A DNA stretch of 64,000 nt from Roseovarius salinarum (GTDB taxonomy: Bacteria; Pseudomonadota; Alphaproteobacteria; Rhodobacterales; Rhodobacteraceae): positions 433,324-497,323 of the forward strand of contig NZ_PHNT01000001.1 in assembly GCF_002834145.1 (NCBI RefSeq). The letters run 5' to 3'. Below the pieces are notes generated by a model. It had not been told where the DNA came from and did not search any database. It saw only the letters and a list, made by a program, of their open reading frames with translations. The position numbers and the translations under genes were made by a program. Shown here piece after piece: positions 39,311-47,412 of the stretch. The stretch's first letter is position 1. The number at the start of each line of letters is the position of its first letter.

Positions 39311-40092
39311 TGTCCACGCAAGAGCACGCACTCTACTACAGCGATGCGCTGATCGAGAACCTGCAGATGCGCTGGGGCGCGGGCTTCATGTCGCCCGGTG
39401 GCGCGGACGAGCTGGTTCACATGTTGCGCGGCGTCCAGGTCCGCGGCGCGCGTTTGCTGGATTTCGGCTGTGGCATCGGCGGCTACGACGCGCTTCTGGC
39501 CGAGGTCCACGACGCTGCCCATGTCACCGGCGTGGATATCGACGGCGCCTCGCTCGCACAGGCCGAGGAGCGGCGCGTCCGCCGCGGATTGCAGGACAGG
39601 CTGCGATTCCGGCAGGTGACACCGGGGCCGCTGGCCTTCGAGGACGGCAGCTTCGACATCGTTTTCAGCAAGGATTCGATCGTCGACCTGCCGGAAAAGG
39701 CCCCTGTCTTCGCCGAGTTCCATCGCCTGCTCGCCCCCGGCGGGCATGTCGTGGTCGGCGACTGGTTCCGCGGCGCCGCGCCCTTCACGCCCGAGATGCG
39801 CGCCTGGGCGACGGATGGCAACGAGACCTACGAGATGGACACGCTGGACAGCGCCGCGGCGGCCCTGCGCGCGGCCGGCTTCGTCTCGGTCGAGACCGAG
39901 GATCGCAACGCCTGGTTCCGCGAATACGCGCGTGACGAGTACGAGCGACTGAAAGGGCCGTTGTACCAGGTCTACGTCGATCGTTTCGGCGCCGCACAGG
40001 CGCGCACATCGGTCGAGAACGCGCGCGTCCGCGCGCTTCTGGCCGATCAGGGGCAGTTGCGCCCCGGCCACATTCGCGGCCGAAAGCCCTGA
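39310..40092 (+). CDS. SAM-dependent methyltransferase, phosphoethanolamine N-methyltransferase-like
   Basis: The 260-residue class I methyltransferase resembles phosphoethanolamine and related amine N-methyltransferases. Similar segments are IENLQMRWGAGFMSPGG near the start, the SAM loop LLDFGCGIGGYDALLAE (about 45-61), VDIDGASLAQAEER and the FSKDSIVDLPEKAPVFAEFHRLLAPGGH stretch. The start MSTQEHALYYSD overlaps the small ORF's stop. Such enzymes could feed phosphocholine or betaine synthesis; no partner gene is nearby. Divergent LysR gene is the probable regulator. Confidence 0.78.
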   Translation: MSTQEHALYYSDALIENLQMRWGAGFMSPGGADELVHMLRGVQVRGARLLDFGCGIGGYDALLAEVHDAAHVTGVDIDGASLAQAEERRVRRGLQDRLRFRQVTPGPLAFEDGSFDIVFSKDSIVDLPEKAPVFAEFHRLLAPGGHVVVGDWFRGAAPFTPEMRAWATDGNETYEMDTLDSAAAALRAAGFVSVETEDRNAWFREYARDEYERLKGPLYQVYVDRFGAAQARTSVENARVRALLADQGQLRPGHIRGRKP

Positions 40093-40249
40093 GGGCGCGC
40101 CACCCCTGAATACAGGCCGGCGGTGCCGCCAGACGGCGGCGGCGCCGGCCGGCACCGTGCGGTGGCCTCGATCGTGCAAGCCGGCCGGTTGGCCGCATCG
40201 ACCCCGGGGCCCGACCGCGTCGACCTGCCGACCATCGTCTGTCCGGGTT

Positions 40250-41071
40250 TCATGGTGTCCGCGTTCCGCCCGCCCGTCCGGCACTTCGGCGCAGGAAGCC
40301 CGCGACCGGCGCGGTGAAGGCGTCCGGCGACTCGATCAGGCCGAGGTGCCGCAGCCCGGGCACGATGATCGTCTGCGCGCCCGGGATCTCGCGGGCGATG
40401 GCGTGGCTCATCTCGGGTGTGGAGCCGCTGTCGCATTCGCAGGTCATCACCAGTGCAGGGTGCGTGATCGCCGGGTCGGGGCGGATCAGCTCGGTCACGC
40501 CCTCTGCCAGCACCCTGCGGTGCGCGGCATAGGCCTTTGCGTCGTTGGCCAGCACGACTGCGCGCACCTGCGCCAGCCGGTCGGGATGCTCGTGGCGGAA
40601 GCGGTCGGTGAACCACCGCGCGAGATTGGTATCGATGATGGCCGCCGGTCCGCCCGCCGCAGTGTCCCGCGCCCGTGACTCGACACGCGCCTGTGCTTCT
40701 GGGTCGCGTTCATGGGGCGAATTGAGGATCGCCAGCGCCGAGACCCGCTCGGGCGCGTCCATGGCCAGCCTTCGGTTGATCATCCCGCCCAGCGAAAACC
40801 CGACGAGTGCAGCGCGATCCATGCCCAGCTCGTCCATCAGCCCGCGCAACTGGCCGGCCAGTGCGGCCAGGTCAGGGGGGCAGGCGGGCAGGGCGCTTTC
40901 GCCGTGGCCGGGCAGATCGTAGCTGAGCACCCGGAATTCGCGGGACAGCGTCGGTGCAACGGCGGACCAGGTGGACTGCCGCGTCAGCCCCAGCCCGTGA
41001 ATGAGCGCCACGACGGGCGCGTCTTCGGGGCCGGACAGGTCATAGGCGGTGCCGTCCGCGCTCACGGGCAT
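40250..41071 (-). CDS. alpha/beta hydrolase of the 3-oxoadipate enol-lactonase/RutD type
   Basis: A 273-residue cytosolic alpha/beta hydrolase. VALIHGLGLTRQSTW is the oxyanion strand, GFSLGGMINRRLA (near residue 95) the nucleophile elbow, and PGLRHLGLIESPDAF holds the likely catalytic His (near 240). An acid residue is likely in CECDSGSTPEM. It resembles enol-lactonases and aminoacrylate hydrolases. It is the last of five same-strand genes with short gaps: flavin reductase, aldehyde dehydrogenase, LLM monooxygenase, DUF1185 protein, hydrolase. It probably opens or hydrolyses the intermediate made by the monooxygenase. Confidence 0.85.
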   Translation of the reverse strand: MPVSADGTAYDLSGPEDAPVVALIHGLGLTRQSTWSAVAPTLSREFRVLSYDLPGHGESALPACPPDLAALAGQLRGLMDELGMDRAALVGFSLGGMINRRLAMDAPERVSALAILNSPHERDPEAQARVESRARDTAAGGPAAIIDTNLARWFTDRFRHEHPDRLAQVRAVVLANDAKAYAAHRRVLAEGVTELIRPDPAITHPALVMTCECDSGSTPEMSHAIAREIPGAQTIIVPGLRHLGLIESPDAFTAPVAGFLRRSAGRAGGTRTP

Positions 41072-41081
41072 CGCTCAGACC

Positions 41082-41678
41082 TCAGACCCCGGCAGGGGTG
41101 TCGGCGTCCCGCCCCGTCTCGCGCAGGTCGGAATAGCGGCCACCGATGCGGTGGTTGGGATGCCCGCCCACCGAGGCCTCGAGCGCGAGGATGATCTCGT
41201 CCTCGGCGGGCGCGTCGGGGACGCATGTGTGAATCGTCTGGTAATGCGATCGCCGACCGCCATCGTCCTTGTCCATGAGCGGGATCATCAGCGATGCGCC
41301 TGCCGCGCCGCGCGTGTTGGTGAAGGCGAAATAGCTCCTGGCCTGGATCGCCTCGCGGGACTGGTTGCCGAACCACGGCGAGTGGGTCAGCGCCTGTGCG
41401 TGTTCCAGCTCTCCGCCCATGCCCACCACGCTGGCCTTGCCGCAGCCTTCCAGCGCGTCGCCGGTCAGCCCCGGCAGCATGCCGGTCAGCAGCCGGCCCG
41501 GTTCGGGACAGTGCTCGCGCACCTCGGGGCCCAGATCCTCGACCTGGCCGCTTTCGAACCACGGGTTGCGGATGACCGCCATCGCCGTCAGGAGCCGGGT
41601 GGGCGCGGTCACCTCCCTCCAGCCCTCGATGAAGGTTGTCTGCGACAGCGCGAGGGTGCGGCGGATCTCAATCGGCAT
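41082..41678 (-). CDS. DUF1185 / 'amino acid synthesis' family protein
   Basis: A 198-residue protein of Pfam AA_synth (DUF1185), a family of known structure but unproven function. Recognisable stretches are TAPTRLLTAMAVIRNPW, PGRLLTGMLPGLTGDALEGCGKASVVGMGGELEHAQALTHSPWFGN, and the late APAEDEIILALEASVGGHPNHRIGGRYSDL. Its start lies 11 bp inside the LLM monooxygenase gene. The family is commonly linked to flavin monooxygenase and hydrolase genes in catabolic clusters of proteobacteria, as here, so a hydrolytic or isomerising step is possible. The 'amino acid synthesis' name is not supported by the neighbours. Confidence 0.85.
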   Translation of the reverse strand: MPIEIRRTLALSQTTFIEGWREVTAPTRLLTAMAVIRNPWFESGQVEDLGPEVREHCPEPGRLLTGMLPGLTGDALEGCGKASVVGMGGELEHAQALTHSPWFGNQSREAIQARSYFAFTNTRGAAGASLMIPLMDKDDGGRRSHYQTIHTCVPDAPAEDEIILALEASVGGHPNHRIGGRYSDLRETGRDADTPAGV

Positions 41679-42726
41679 GGGCGAGGTCCGGTTCTGCGAA
41701 GGCGGGCATCACGTTGTCGATGAACAGCCCGAGCGAGCGCTTCTGCTGCGCCATGTCCATGCCCATCGACGCGTAGTAGACGAAAGCGTCAACGCCCAGA
41801 TCCTCGTACATCTTCAGTTTCTCGACCACCGCGCCGGGGCTGCCGAACATCAGGTTCTCTTCCAGCATGGCCGGGTCGACACGGGCGTTGCCTTCCAGTT
41901 CCGCCAGTGGAACCTGTTCGGGGAAGCCGTTGACGACATCGCCCTTTTTCATCATCAGGTTGCCGAATTGGCCAAGGACGTGCCGGACCGAGGCGATCGC
42001 CGAGTCCCGGTCCGCCTCGCTGTCGTAGACGGCGGTGTGGCGCATCATCGCCCAGCTGCCATCGTGGCGTCCGCCGTTCCGCGCGATCGAGTCGTTCAGT
42101 CGCGCGCGATAGGCCTCGGCCTCGGAAAACGGCATGGTCAGCGGCCAGCTGAGGATGTTGCAGCCATGCTCGACCGCGTAGTCGAAGGTGACGGGCGCGC
42201 GCGCGGCCACCCAGACGGGGACCTTCGCCTGCACGGGCTTGGGGCAGGACGTCGCCTTCGGGAATTGCCAGAATTCGCCGTCGTGGGCGTAATCGCCTTC
42301 CCAGAGCCTTTGCACCACGGGCAGAATTTCCTGCATGTAGCGCCAGCCGTCGCGCTGATCGAGGCCGGGCTTCATGCGGTCGAATTCGCGCTGGTAGGCG
42401 CCCGAGCCGATGCCGAACTCCAGCCGCCCGTCCGACAGCACGTCCAGCAGGGCGGCCTCGCCGGCCAGGTTGATCGGATGCCAGTAGGCGGCGTTGACCA
42501 CGCCGATGCCCAGCCGGATATCGCGGGTGTGCTCGCCCCACCATGTCAGGATCTGGAAGGGGTTGGGCGCGATGGTCATCTCGAGCGCGTGGTGCTCCGC
42601 GGCCCATGCGATCTCGAAGCCGGCGGCGTCGGCCATCTTCACCATGTCGAGCGTGTGGTCGCGCACCGCGCGCATGTCGGTGTCGGGGCTCATGCGCTCC
42701 ATGTTGATCGCAAGGTGAAACTTCAT
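41668..42726 (-). CDS. LLM class flavin-dependent oxidoreductase (luciferase-like monooxygenase)
   Basis: A 352-residue bacterial-luciferase-like monooxygenase that uses reduced flavin and oxygen. The TIM-barrel pattern is clear: MKFHLAINMERMSPDTD at the start, FEIAWAAEHHALEM (about 37-50), NPFQILTWWGEHTRDIRLGIGVVNAAYWHP, LDVLSDGRLEFGIGSGAYQREFDR, and FGSPGAVVEKLKMYEDLGVDAF near the end. It needs a separate reductase, which is encoded two genes upstream, so this is a two-component monooxygenase. It may hydroxylate or open a small heterocycle or thio-compound; the sequence does not say which. Confidence 0.9.
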   Translation of the reverse strand: MKFHLAINMERMSPDTDMRAVRDHTLDMVKMADAAGFEIAWAAEHHALEMTIAPNPFQILTWWGEHTRDIRLGIGVVNAAYWHPINLAGEAALLDVLSDGRLEFGIGSGAYQREFDRMKPGLDQRDGWRYMQEILPVVQRLWEGDYAHDGEFWQFPKATSCPKPVQAKVPVWVAARAPVTFDYAVEHGCNILSWPLTMPFSEAEAYRARLNDSIARNGGRHDGSWAMMRHTAVYDSEADRDSAIASVRHVLGQFGNLMMKKGDVVNGFPEQVPLAELEGNARVDPAMLEENLMFGSPGAVVEKLKMYEDLGVDAFVYYASMGMDMAQQKRSLGLFIDNVMPAFAEPDLAHAD

Positions 42727-42742
42727 CGCATGCTCCCTTACC

Positions 42743-44218
42743 TCAGCGCGGCTGGAACGGGTTGGCCACGGGCGCGTCCGAGGTGTTCATCCACACGGTC
42801 TTGGGCCGCGTGTAGTCGTAGACCGCCTGGAACCCGCTTTCGCGACCGTAGCCCGATCCTTTCATGCCGCCGAACTCCGCAACCGGCGAGATCGCGCGGT
42901 AGGTGTTGACCCAGACGATGCCGGCGCGGACGGCGCGGCTCATGCGCAGGGCGCGGGCGCTGTCGCGGGTGAAGATGCCGGCAGCGAGGCCGTGTTCCGT
43001 GGTGTTGGCCAGGCGCAGGGCCTCGTCCTCGGTGCGAAAGCGCAGCACACACAGGACCGGGCCGAACAGCTCGGTGTCCACGATGTCGAGCCCGGGGCCG
43101 GGGCAGTCGATGATGGTGGGCTGGAAGAACATGTCGCTGCCCGCCTCGGCACGGGCGCCCCCGCAGATCACGCGCCCGCCCTGGACGACGGCGCGGGCGA
43201 TCTGCGCCTCGATGTTTTCAAGCTGTCCGGCGGTGCAGAGCGGACCCATCTCGGTGTCGTCGGCCATCGGGTCGCCGATCCGGATGCCCGCCGCGATCTT
43301 CTGCATCCGCCCGAGAAACACGTCGGCCACGTCCTCGTGAACGATCAGGCGCGAGCCGGCGACGCAGCTCTGGCCCGAGGCGCCGAATATCCCCGCGACC
43401 GCCCCGTTGACCGCGCTTTCGATATCCGCGTCGTCGAAGACGATGAAGGGCGACTTGCCGCCCAGTTCCAGGCTGACCTCGGCAAGGTTGCCGGCCGAAT
43501 TCACCAGCAGCTGGCGCGCGGCCACCGGGCCGCCGGTGAACGAAATCCGTGCCACCAGCGGGTGGCGCGTCAGCGCCTTGCCGCAGGGGTCGCCGTGGCC
43601 GGTAACGATGTTGACCACGCCGTCGGGGATGCCGGCGCGGGCCACAAGTTCGCCGAATTCGAGTATCGCCGCCGGCGCATGCTCGGAGGTCTTGAGCACG
43701 ACCGCGTTGCCGGCCGCCAGCGCCGGGCCGATCTTGACGGCCGTCAGGAAAAGCTGGCTGTTCCAGGGCACCACCGCCGCGACGACGCCAAGCGGTTCGC
43801 GATCCGTGAAGACGAACATGTCGGGCTTGTCGATGGGCAGCGTGTCGCCCGCGATCTTGTCGGCGGCGCCAGCATAGAAGTGGAAGAACTCCGAGATGTA
43901 CTTGGCCTGCCAGCGTGTTTCCTTGAACATCTTGCCGGTGTCGCGCGTCTCGGTTTCGCCCAGCTCTTCCGACCGCTCTGCCAGCAGGTCCCCAAGCCGC
44001 CGCAGGCAATGGCCGCGCTGGGTGGGCGTCATGTGTGCCCATGGCCCTTCGGTCCAGGCGTGGTGGGCCGCCCGCACGGCGCGGTCGATGTCGTCCGTGG
44101 TCGCCTCGGGCACACGTGCCCAGGACTCGCCCGTGGCCGGGTTCAGGGATTCGAAGGTGCCGCCGTCGGAGGCCGCGACCCATTCACCGCCGATCAGCAT
44201 GCGGTAGTCCCTGAGCAT
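42743..44218 (-). CDS. aldehyde dehydrogenase (NAD(P)-dependent)
   Basis: A 491-residue ALDH-superfamily enzyme of the betaine-aldehyde/aromatic semialdehyde branch. PWNSQLFLTAVKIGPALAAGN gives the cofactor-binding area, SFTGGPVAARQLL the next glycine motif, LELGGKSPFIVFDD the catalytic glutamate and FGASGQSCVAGSRLIV the catalytic cysteine, so the active site is intact. GGAGG lies just before the ATG. It follows the flavin reductase by 13 bp and precedes the LLM gene by 16 bp. It probably oxidises an aldehyde formed in this pathway. Confidence 0.93.
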   Translation of the reverse strand: MLRDYRMLIGGEWVAASDGGTFESLNPATGESWARVPEATTDDIDRAVRAAHHAWTEGPWAHMTPTQRGHCLRRLGDLLAERSEELGETETRDTGKMFKETRWQAKYISEFFHFYAGAADKIAGDTLPIDKPDMFVFTDREPLGVVAAVVPWNSQLFLTAVKIGPALAAGNAVVLKTSEHAPAAILEFGELVARAGIPDGVVNIVTGHGDPCGKALTRHPLVARISFTGGPVAARQLLVNSAGNLAEVSLELGGKSPFIVFDDADIESAVNGAVAGIFGASGQSCVAGSRLIVHEDVADVFLGRMQKIAAGIRIGDPMADDTEMGPLCTAGQLENIEAQIARAVVQGGRVICGGARAEAGSDMFFQPTIIDCPGPGLDIVDTELFGPVLCVLRFRTEDEALRLANTTEHGLAAGIFTRDSARALRMSRAVRAGIVWVNTYRAISPVAEFGGMKGSGYGRESGFQAVYDYTRPKTVWMNTSDAPVANPFQPR

Positions 44219-44231
44219 GGTGTCCTCCGCT

Positions 44232-44786
44232 TCAGTTGACGCTGCGGCCGGGCGGGGCGGCCCGCGTTTCGAAATCCCGCGGAATGACGCGGTGGTAGCT
44301 GCCGTCGCGATAGGTCAGCGGATCGACCTGCCCGTCCAGCACGTCGATCACGTGGCCGATCAGCACCAGGTGCGTACCGGACGGCACCGTCTGGTCCAGC
44401 CGGCAATTGAAAACCGTTGCGCCGTCGATGCGCGGCGCCGTGCCGTCGTGTGTCTGGTGACGGATCCCGGCAAAGCGGTCGCTGACCCGGGCGTCGTGTC
44501 GCCCGGCGAAACGGTCGGCCACCTCGAAGCTTTCGTGCGGCAGCACGTTGACGCAGAAGATCCCGTTGCCCGAGACGGCCTGCGCTATGCGGCTGCGCGC
44601 GTTCAGGCAGATCAATACCGTCGGCGGGTCGGCCGAGACGGACGAGAAGGCGCTGACCGTGGCACCGTGGCGGCCCTCGGGGCCGTCGGTCGTGACGACC
44701 GTGACGCTGGCGGCCACGCCGCGCATGGCCGTGATGAAACGCTCGCGGGCGACCGTTGCCGTGCCGTCGTCGAAATCGTGCGACAT
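44232..44786 (-). CDS. flavin reductase (FMN/FAD reductase component of a two-component monooxygenase)
   Basis: A 184-residue flavin reductase-like domain protein related to HpaC and RutF. Typical motifs are FITAMRGVAASVTVVTTDGPEGRHGATVSAFSSVSADPPTVLICLN (about 18-62) and FCVNVLPHESFEVADRFAG. AAGGAG lies eight bases before ATG 44786, which makes that start better than the TTG six bases upstream. It is the first gene of the catabolic operon and likely supplies reduced flavin to the LLM monooxygenase. The divergent LysR gene begins 121 bp away. Confidence 0.92.
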   Translation of the reverse strand: MSHDFDDGTATVARERFITAMRGVAASVTVVTTDGPEGRHGATVSAFSSVSADPPTVLICLNARSRIAQAVSGNGIFCVNVLPHESFEVADRFAGRHDARVSDRFAGIRHQTHDGTAPRIDGATVFNCRLDQTVPSGTHLVLIGHVIDVLDGQVDPLTYRDGSYHRVIPRDFETRAAPPGRSVN

Positions 44787-44907
44787 GCTCAATACTCCTT
44801 GCAGAACCGAAAGGATCTACGAAGCCGAGCGTGTCACAGATCGATATATCTTGAAATCAAATTGTTTCGCGTCAAAAATGCGAAAAACTCGAATTCATGG
44901 GCATGCG

Positions 44908-45756
44908 ATGAACATGACCGCGTTGCAGACCTTTCTGGCGATCGTGGATTCGGGCAGCCTTGTGCGGGCATCGCAGAAGATGAACGTGACGCAGTCCACG
45001 GTGACATCACGGCTCAAGTCGCTCGAGGACGAACTGGGGCAGGTGCTGCTGAACCGCCAGAAGTCGGGCACCACGCTGACGCCCGCCGGGGTCAAGCTGT
45101 TGCGCTACGCGCGCGTGATGGCCGGGCTCTGGCGGCAGGCGCAATACGAGACAAGCCTGCCCGCCGGGCTCGAGGCGGTATGCACCTTCGGCTGCGACAG
45201 CACGCTCTGGCACGGCCCCGGCAAGGCGTTCTTCAATGCCGTGCGGTCGGGCAACCCGGAAATGGCGTTGTCGGTGCACCGTGGCACCGGCCGCGATCTG
45301 CAGGCGTGGCTGGCCGAGGGCGCCGTGGACGTGATCCTGACCTACGAGGCCGTCAGCGGCGGCAGCCAGACGATCCATCCCCTGCCGGCCGAGCGTCTGG
45401 TTCTCTATTCAAATCGCCCTGTCACCCCGATCAAGAGCGACCCGTACTACGTTTTCGTGGATCACGGCGCGGATTATCGCCGCCGGCACGGCGAAAGCTA
45501 CCATGACGCCGGGATTGCGCGGATCAACTTCGACTGCCCGTCCTGGGCAATGGATTTCTTGCTCGAAAACGGCGGTTCTGCCTATCTGCCGCAATACATG
45601 GCCGCACCGCACGTGGCGCGCGGCGCGCTTCACGTGGTGCCGGACGCGCCGGTCTTTCGCCGCAAGCGCAACCTGATCGTAAACGACAGCGCCGCGCGCA
45701 ACTGGGCGTGGTTCGAGCCACTCATGGAGAAGCTGAAGGCCACGCACCCGGATTGA
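44908..45756 (+). CDS. LysR family transcriptional regulator of the divergent catabolic operon
   Basis: The 282-residue protein has an N-terminal LysR helix-turn-helix (MNMTALQTFLAIVDSGSLVRASQKMNVTQSTVTSRLKSLE read over residues 1-40) and a shortened effector domain. It is divergent from the flavin reductase gene with 121 bp between the starts. In that gap TTGA-aa-TCAA (44851-44860) and a TATA-rich GATATATC are the only candidate operators. The standard LysR arrangement predicts activation of the flavin reductase operon by a pathway substrate or intermediate. ATG 44908 or 44914 could be used; there is no strong ribosome binding site. Confidence 0.9.
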   Translation: MNMTALQTFLAIVDSGSLVRASQKMNVTQSTVTSRLKSLEDELGQVLLNRQKSGTTLTPAGVKLLRYARVMAGLWRQAQYETSLPAGLEAVCTFGCDSTLWHGPGKAFFNAVRSGNPEMALSVHRGTGRDLQAWLAEGAVDVILTYEAVSGGSQTIHPLPAERLVLYSNRPVTPIKSDPYYVFVDHGADYRRRHGESYHDAGIARINFDCPSWAMDFLLENGGSAYLPQYMAAPHVARGALHVVPDAPVFRRKRNLIVNDSAARNWAWFEPLMEKLKATHPD

Positions 45757-46095
45757 CCAAGGCAGGTTCCCCGGCATCGCGGTTCCGGTCTGCCCCGAAT
45801 GGGACGGCGGATGCTGCTTGCTCAACCCGACGGGGCAAGAGCGCCCTTGGCGCGGGCGGTTCGTTCGATCGCGCCTTTGCCGGGAACTGCGGATTGCCGG
45901 CCGATCCCCCGATCGGGTGACCATTCCGGGGCGCACATGACCTGCGACCGTGTCGTCCGGTCCGGCGGCTGCGCGATTTCGGCACGCCGCCAACGGGGGC
46001 GATTGACGGCGCGCATGTGGCGGTCGATGCTTTGGCCGTCCCGAGTTGGCCATCGCGTCGCGATGCCGCGGGAAAGCGACGGAAAGGACAGCCAC
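45757..46095. other. 339-bp intergenic region between the LysR gene and the RND operon
   Basis: No gene, terminator or operator is convincing. An open frame continues upstream from the membrane fusion protein, but it has no start signal and no transporter-like sequence. CTTGC and GCAAG form a weak imperfect repeat near 45820-45840. Confidence 0.5.
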
Positions 46096-47412
46096 ATGAC
46101 ACCCTGGCGCGTGCTGCGACTGTTGCCCCCGGTTGCCGTGGGCATTGCCGTCGCGGCTTGGCTCTTGTCCACGGCCGAGCCGCCGGTGCGCAAGGCGCAG
46201 GCCGAACGCAGCGTCGCGGCGCGCACCGTCATCGCCGAGGCCGCGCCGGTGCGGCCCGTGGTGCGCGGCTATGGCAACGTGCGCCCCGCGCGCAGCTGGG
46301 AAGCGGTGGCCGAGGTCGCCGGCGCGATCACCTGGCGCCTCGGCCGGCTCGAGACGGGCAACATGATAAAGGCGGGCACGAAGGTGCTGCAGATCGATCC
46401 GGCCACCTACGAGCTGGCGGTCGCCCAGACCGAGGCCGACCTTGCCGCGCAGCGTGCCGAAGCCGAACAGCTCGACCGCGAGGAAAGGAATACCCGACGC
46501 ATCCTGTCGCTGGAACAGGAGCGTCTGGCGCTCGCCGAAAGCGATCTGGAACGCGCGCGCAACCTGGTGGAGCAGGGCACCGCGCCGCAGACCCGGTTGG
46601 ACGAACAGGAACGCGCCACGCTGCAGGTGCGCCGCGGCGTGACCGAGTTGCGCAACACGCTCGACCTGATCCCGAGTCGCCGCAAGCGCCTGGAGGCACA
46701 GATCGCCCGGACCGAAGCCGCGCTGTCGCGCGCGCGGCGCGACCTCGAGAAGACGCGCGTCACCACGCCCTTCGACCTGCGCGTCGGCAAGGTGCATGTC
46801 GAACGCCACCAGTTCGCCGGCACCGGCCAGCCCCTGGTCAGCGGTGACGGGGTCGCGCGCGCCGAGATCACCGCGCATCTGCCGATCGAAACCTTTCCCC
46901 GTCTCGTCGGGGCCGCGGGCGCGGCGGGTGGCAACGGGCCGATGCAGGCAGAGGCACTGCAAGAGGCGCTGTCGCGCATAGAGGCGCGGGTGCGCCTCGT
47001 CGCCGACCGCGATCAGGTCTGGCAGGGGCGTGTGCTGAGGGTGGAAAACGCGCTCGACCCGCAGGCGCGCTCGGTGCCCGTGGTGGTCGCCGTGGACGGC
47101 CCCTATGCCGGGACCAACCCGCCCGAGCGCCTGCCGCTTGTGCCCAACATGTACGTCGAGATCACGCTCACCGGCCCGGCGGGGGAACCGCGCGTCAGCC
47201 TGCCAGACAGTGCCGTCCACCAGGACGACACCGTTTACCTACGCGACGATGACGGGCGGCTGGAACTGCGCAAGGTCGAGGTCGACTGGCGGCAATCGGG
47301 GCGCGCCATCCTGTCGCGCGGGATCGAACCGGGCGAGGCGGTGATCCTCGACGATCTCGTTCCGGCGATCCCGGGCATGAAGGTCGTGCCGGCCGACGGG
47401 GCGAGCGAATGA
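46096..47412 (+). CDS. RND efflux periplasmic adaptor (HlyD/MFP family)
   Basis: A 438-residue membrane fusion protein. The N-terminal segment LRLLPPVAVGIAVAAWLLS is a membrane anchor or uncleaved signal. The lipoyl/barrel part (VRGYGNVRPARSWEAVAEVAGAI) is followed by a long helical hairpin (about 110-215, rich in LEQERLALAESDLERARNLVEQG) and the beta-barrel half. The start at 46096 has GGAAAGGACA upstream and begins just before the membrane segment. Its TGA overlaps the RND permease ATG by 4 bp. No outer-membrane factor gene follows, so it may use a TolC-like protein encoded elsewhere. Confidence 0.92.
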   Translation: MTPWRVLRLLPPVAVGIAVAAWLLSTAEPPVRKAQAERSVAARTVIAEAAPVRPVVRGYGNVRPARSWEAVAEVAGAITWRLGRLETGNMIKAGTKVLQIDPATYELAVAQTEADLAAQRAEAEQLDREERNTRRILSLEQERLALAESDLERARNLVEQGTAPQTRLDEQERATLQVRRGVTELRNTLDLIPSRRKRLEAQIARTEAALSRARRDLEKTRVTTPFDLRVGKVHVERHQFAGTGQPLVSGDGVARAEITAHLPIETFPRLVGAAGAAGGNGPMQAEALQEALSRIEARVRLVADRDQVWQGRVLRVENALDPQARSVPVVVAVDGPYAGTNPPERLPLVPNMYVEITLTGPAGEPRVSLPDSAVHQDDTVYLRDDDGRLELRKVEVDWRQSGRAILSRGIEPGEAVILDDLVPAIPGMKVVPADGASE

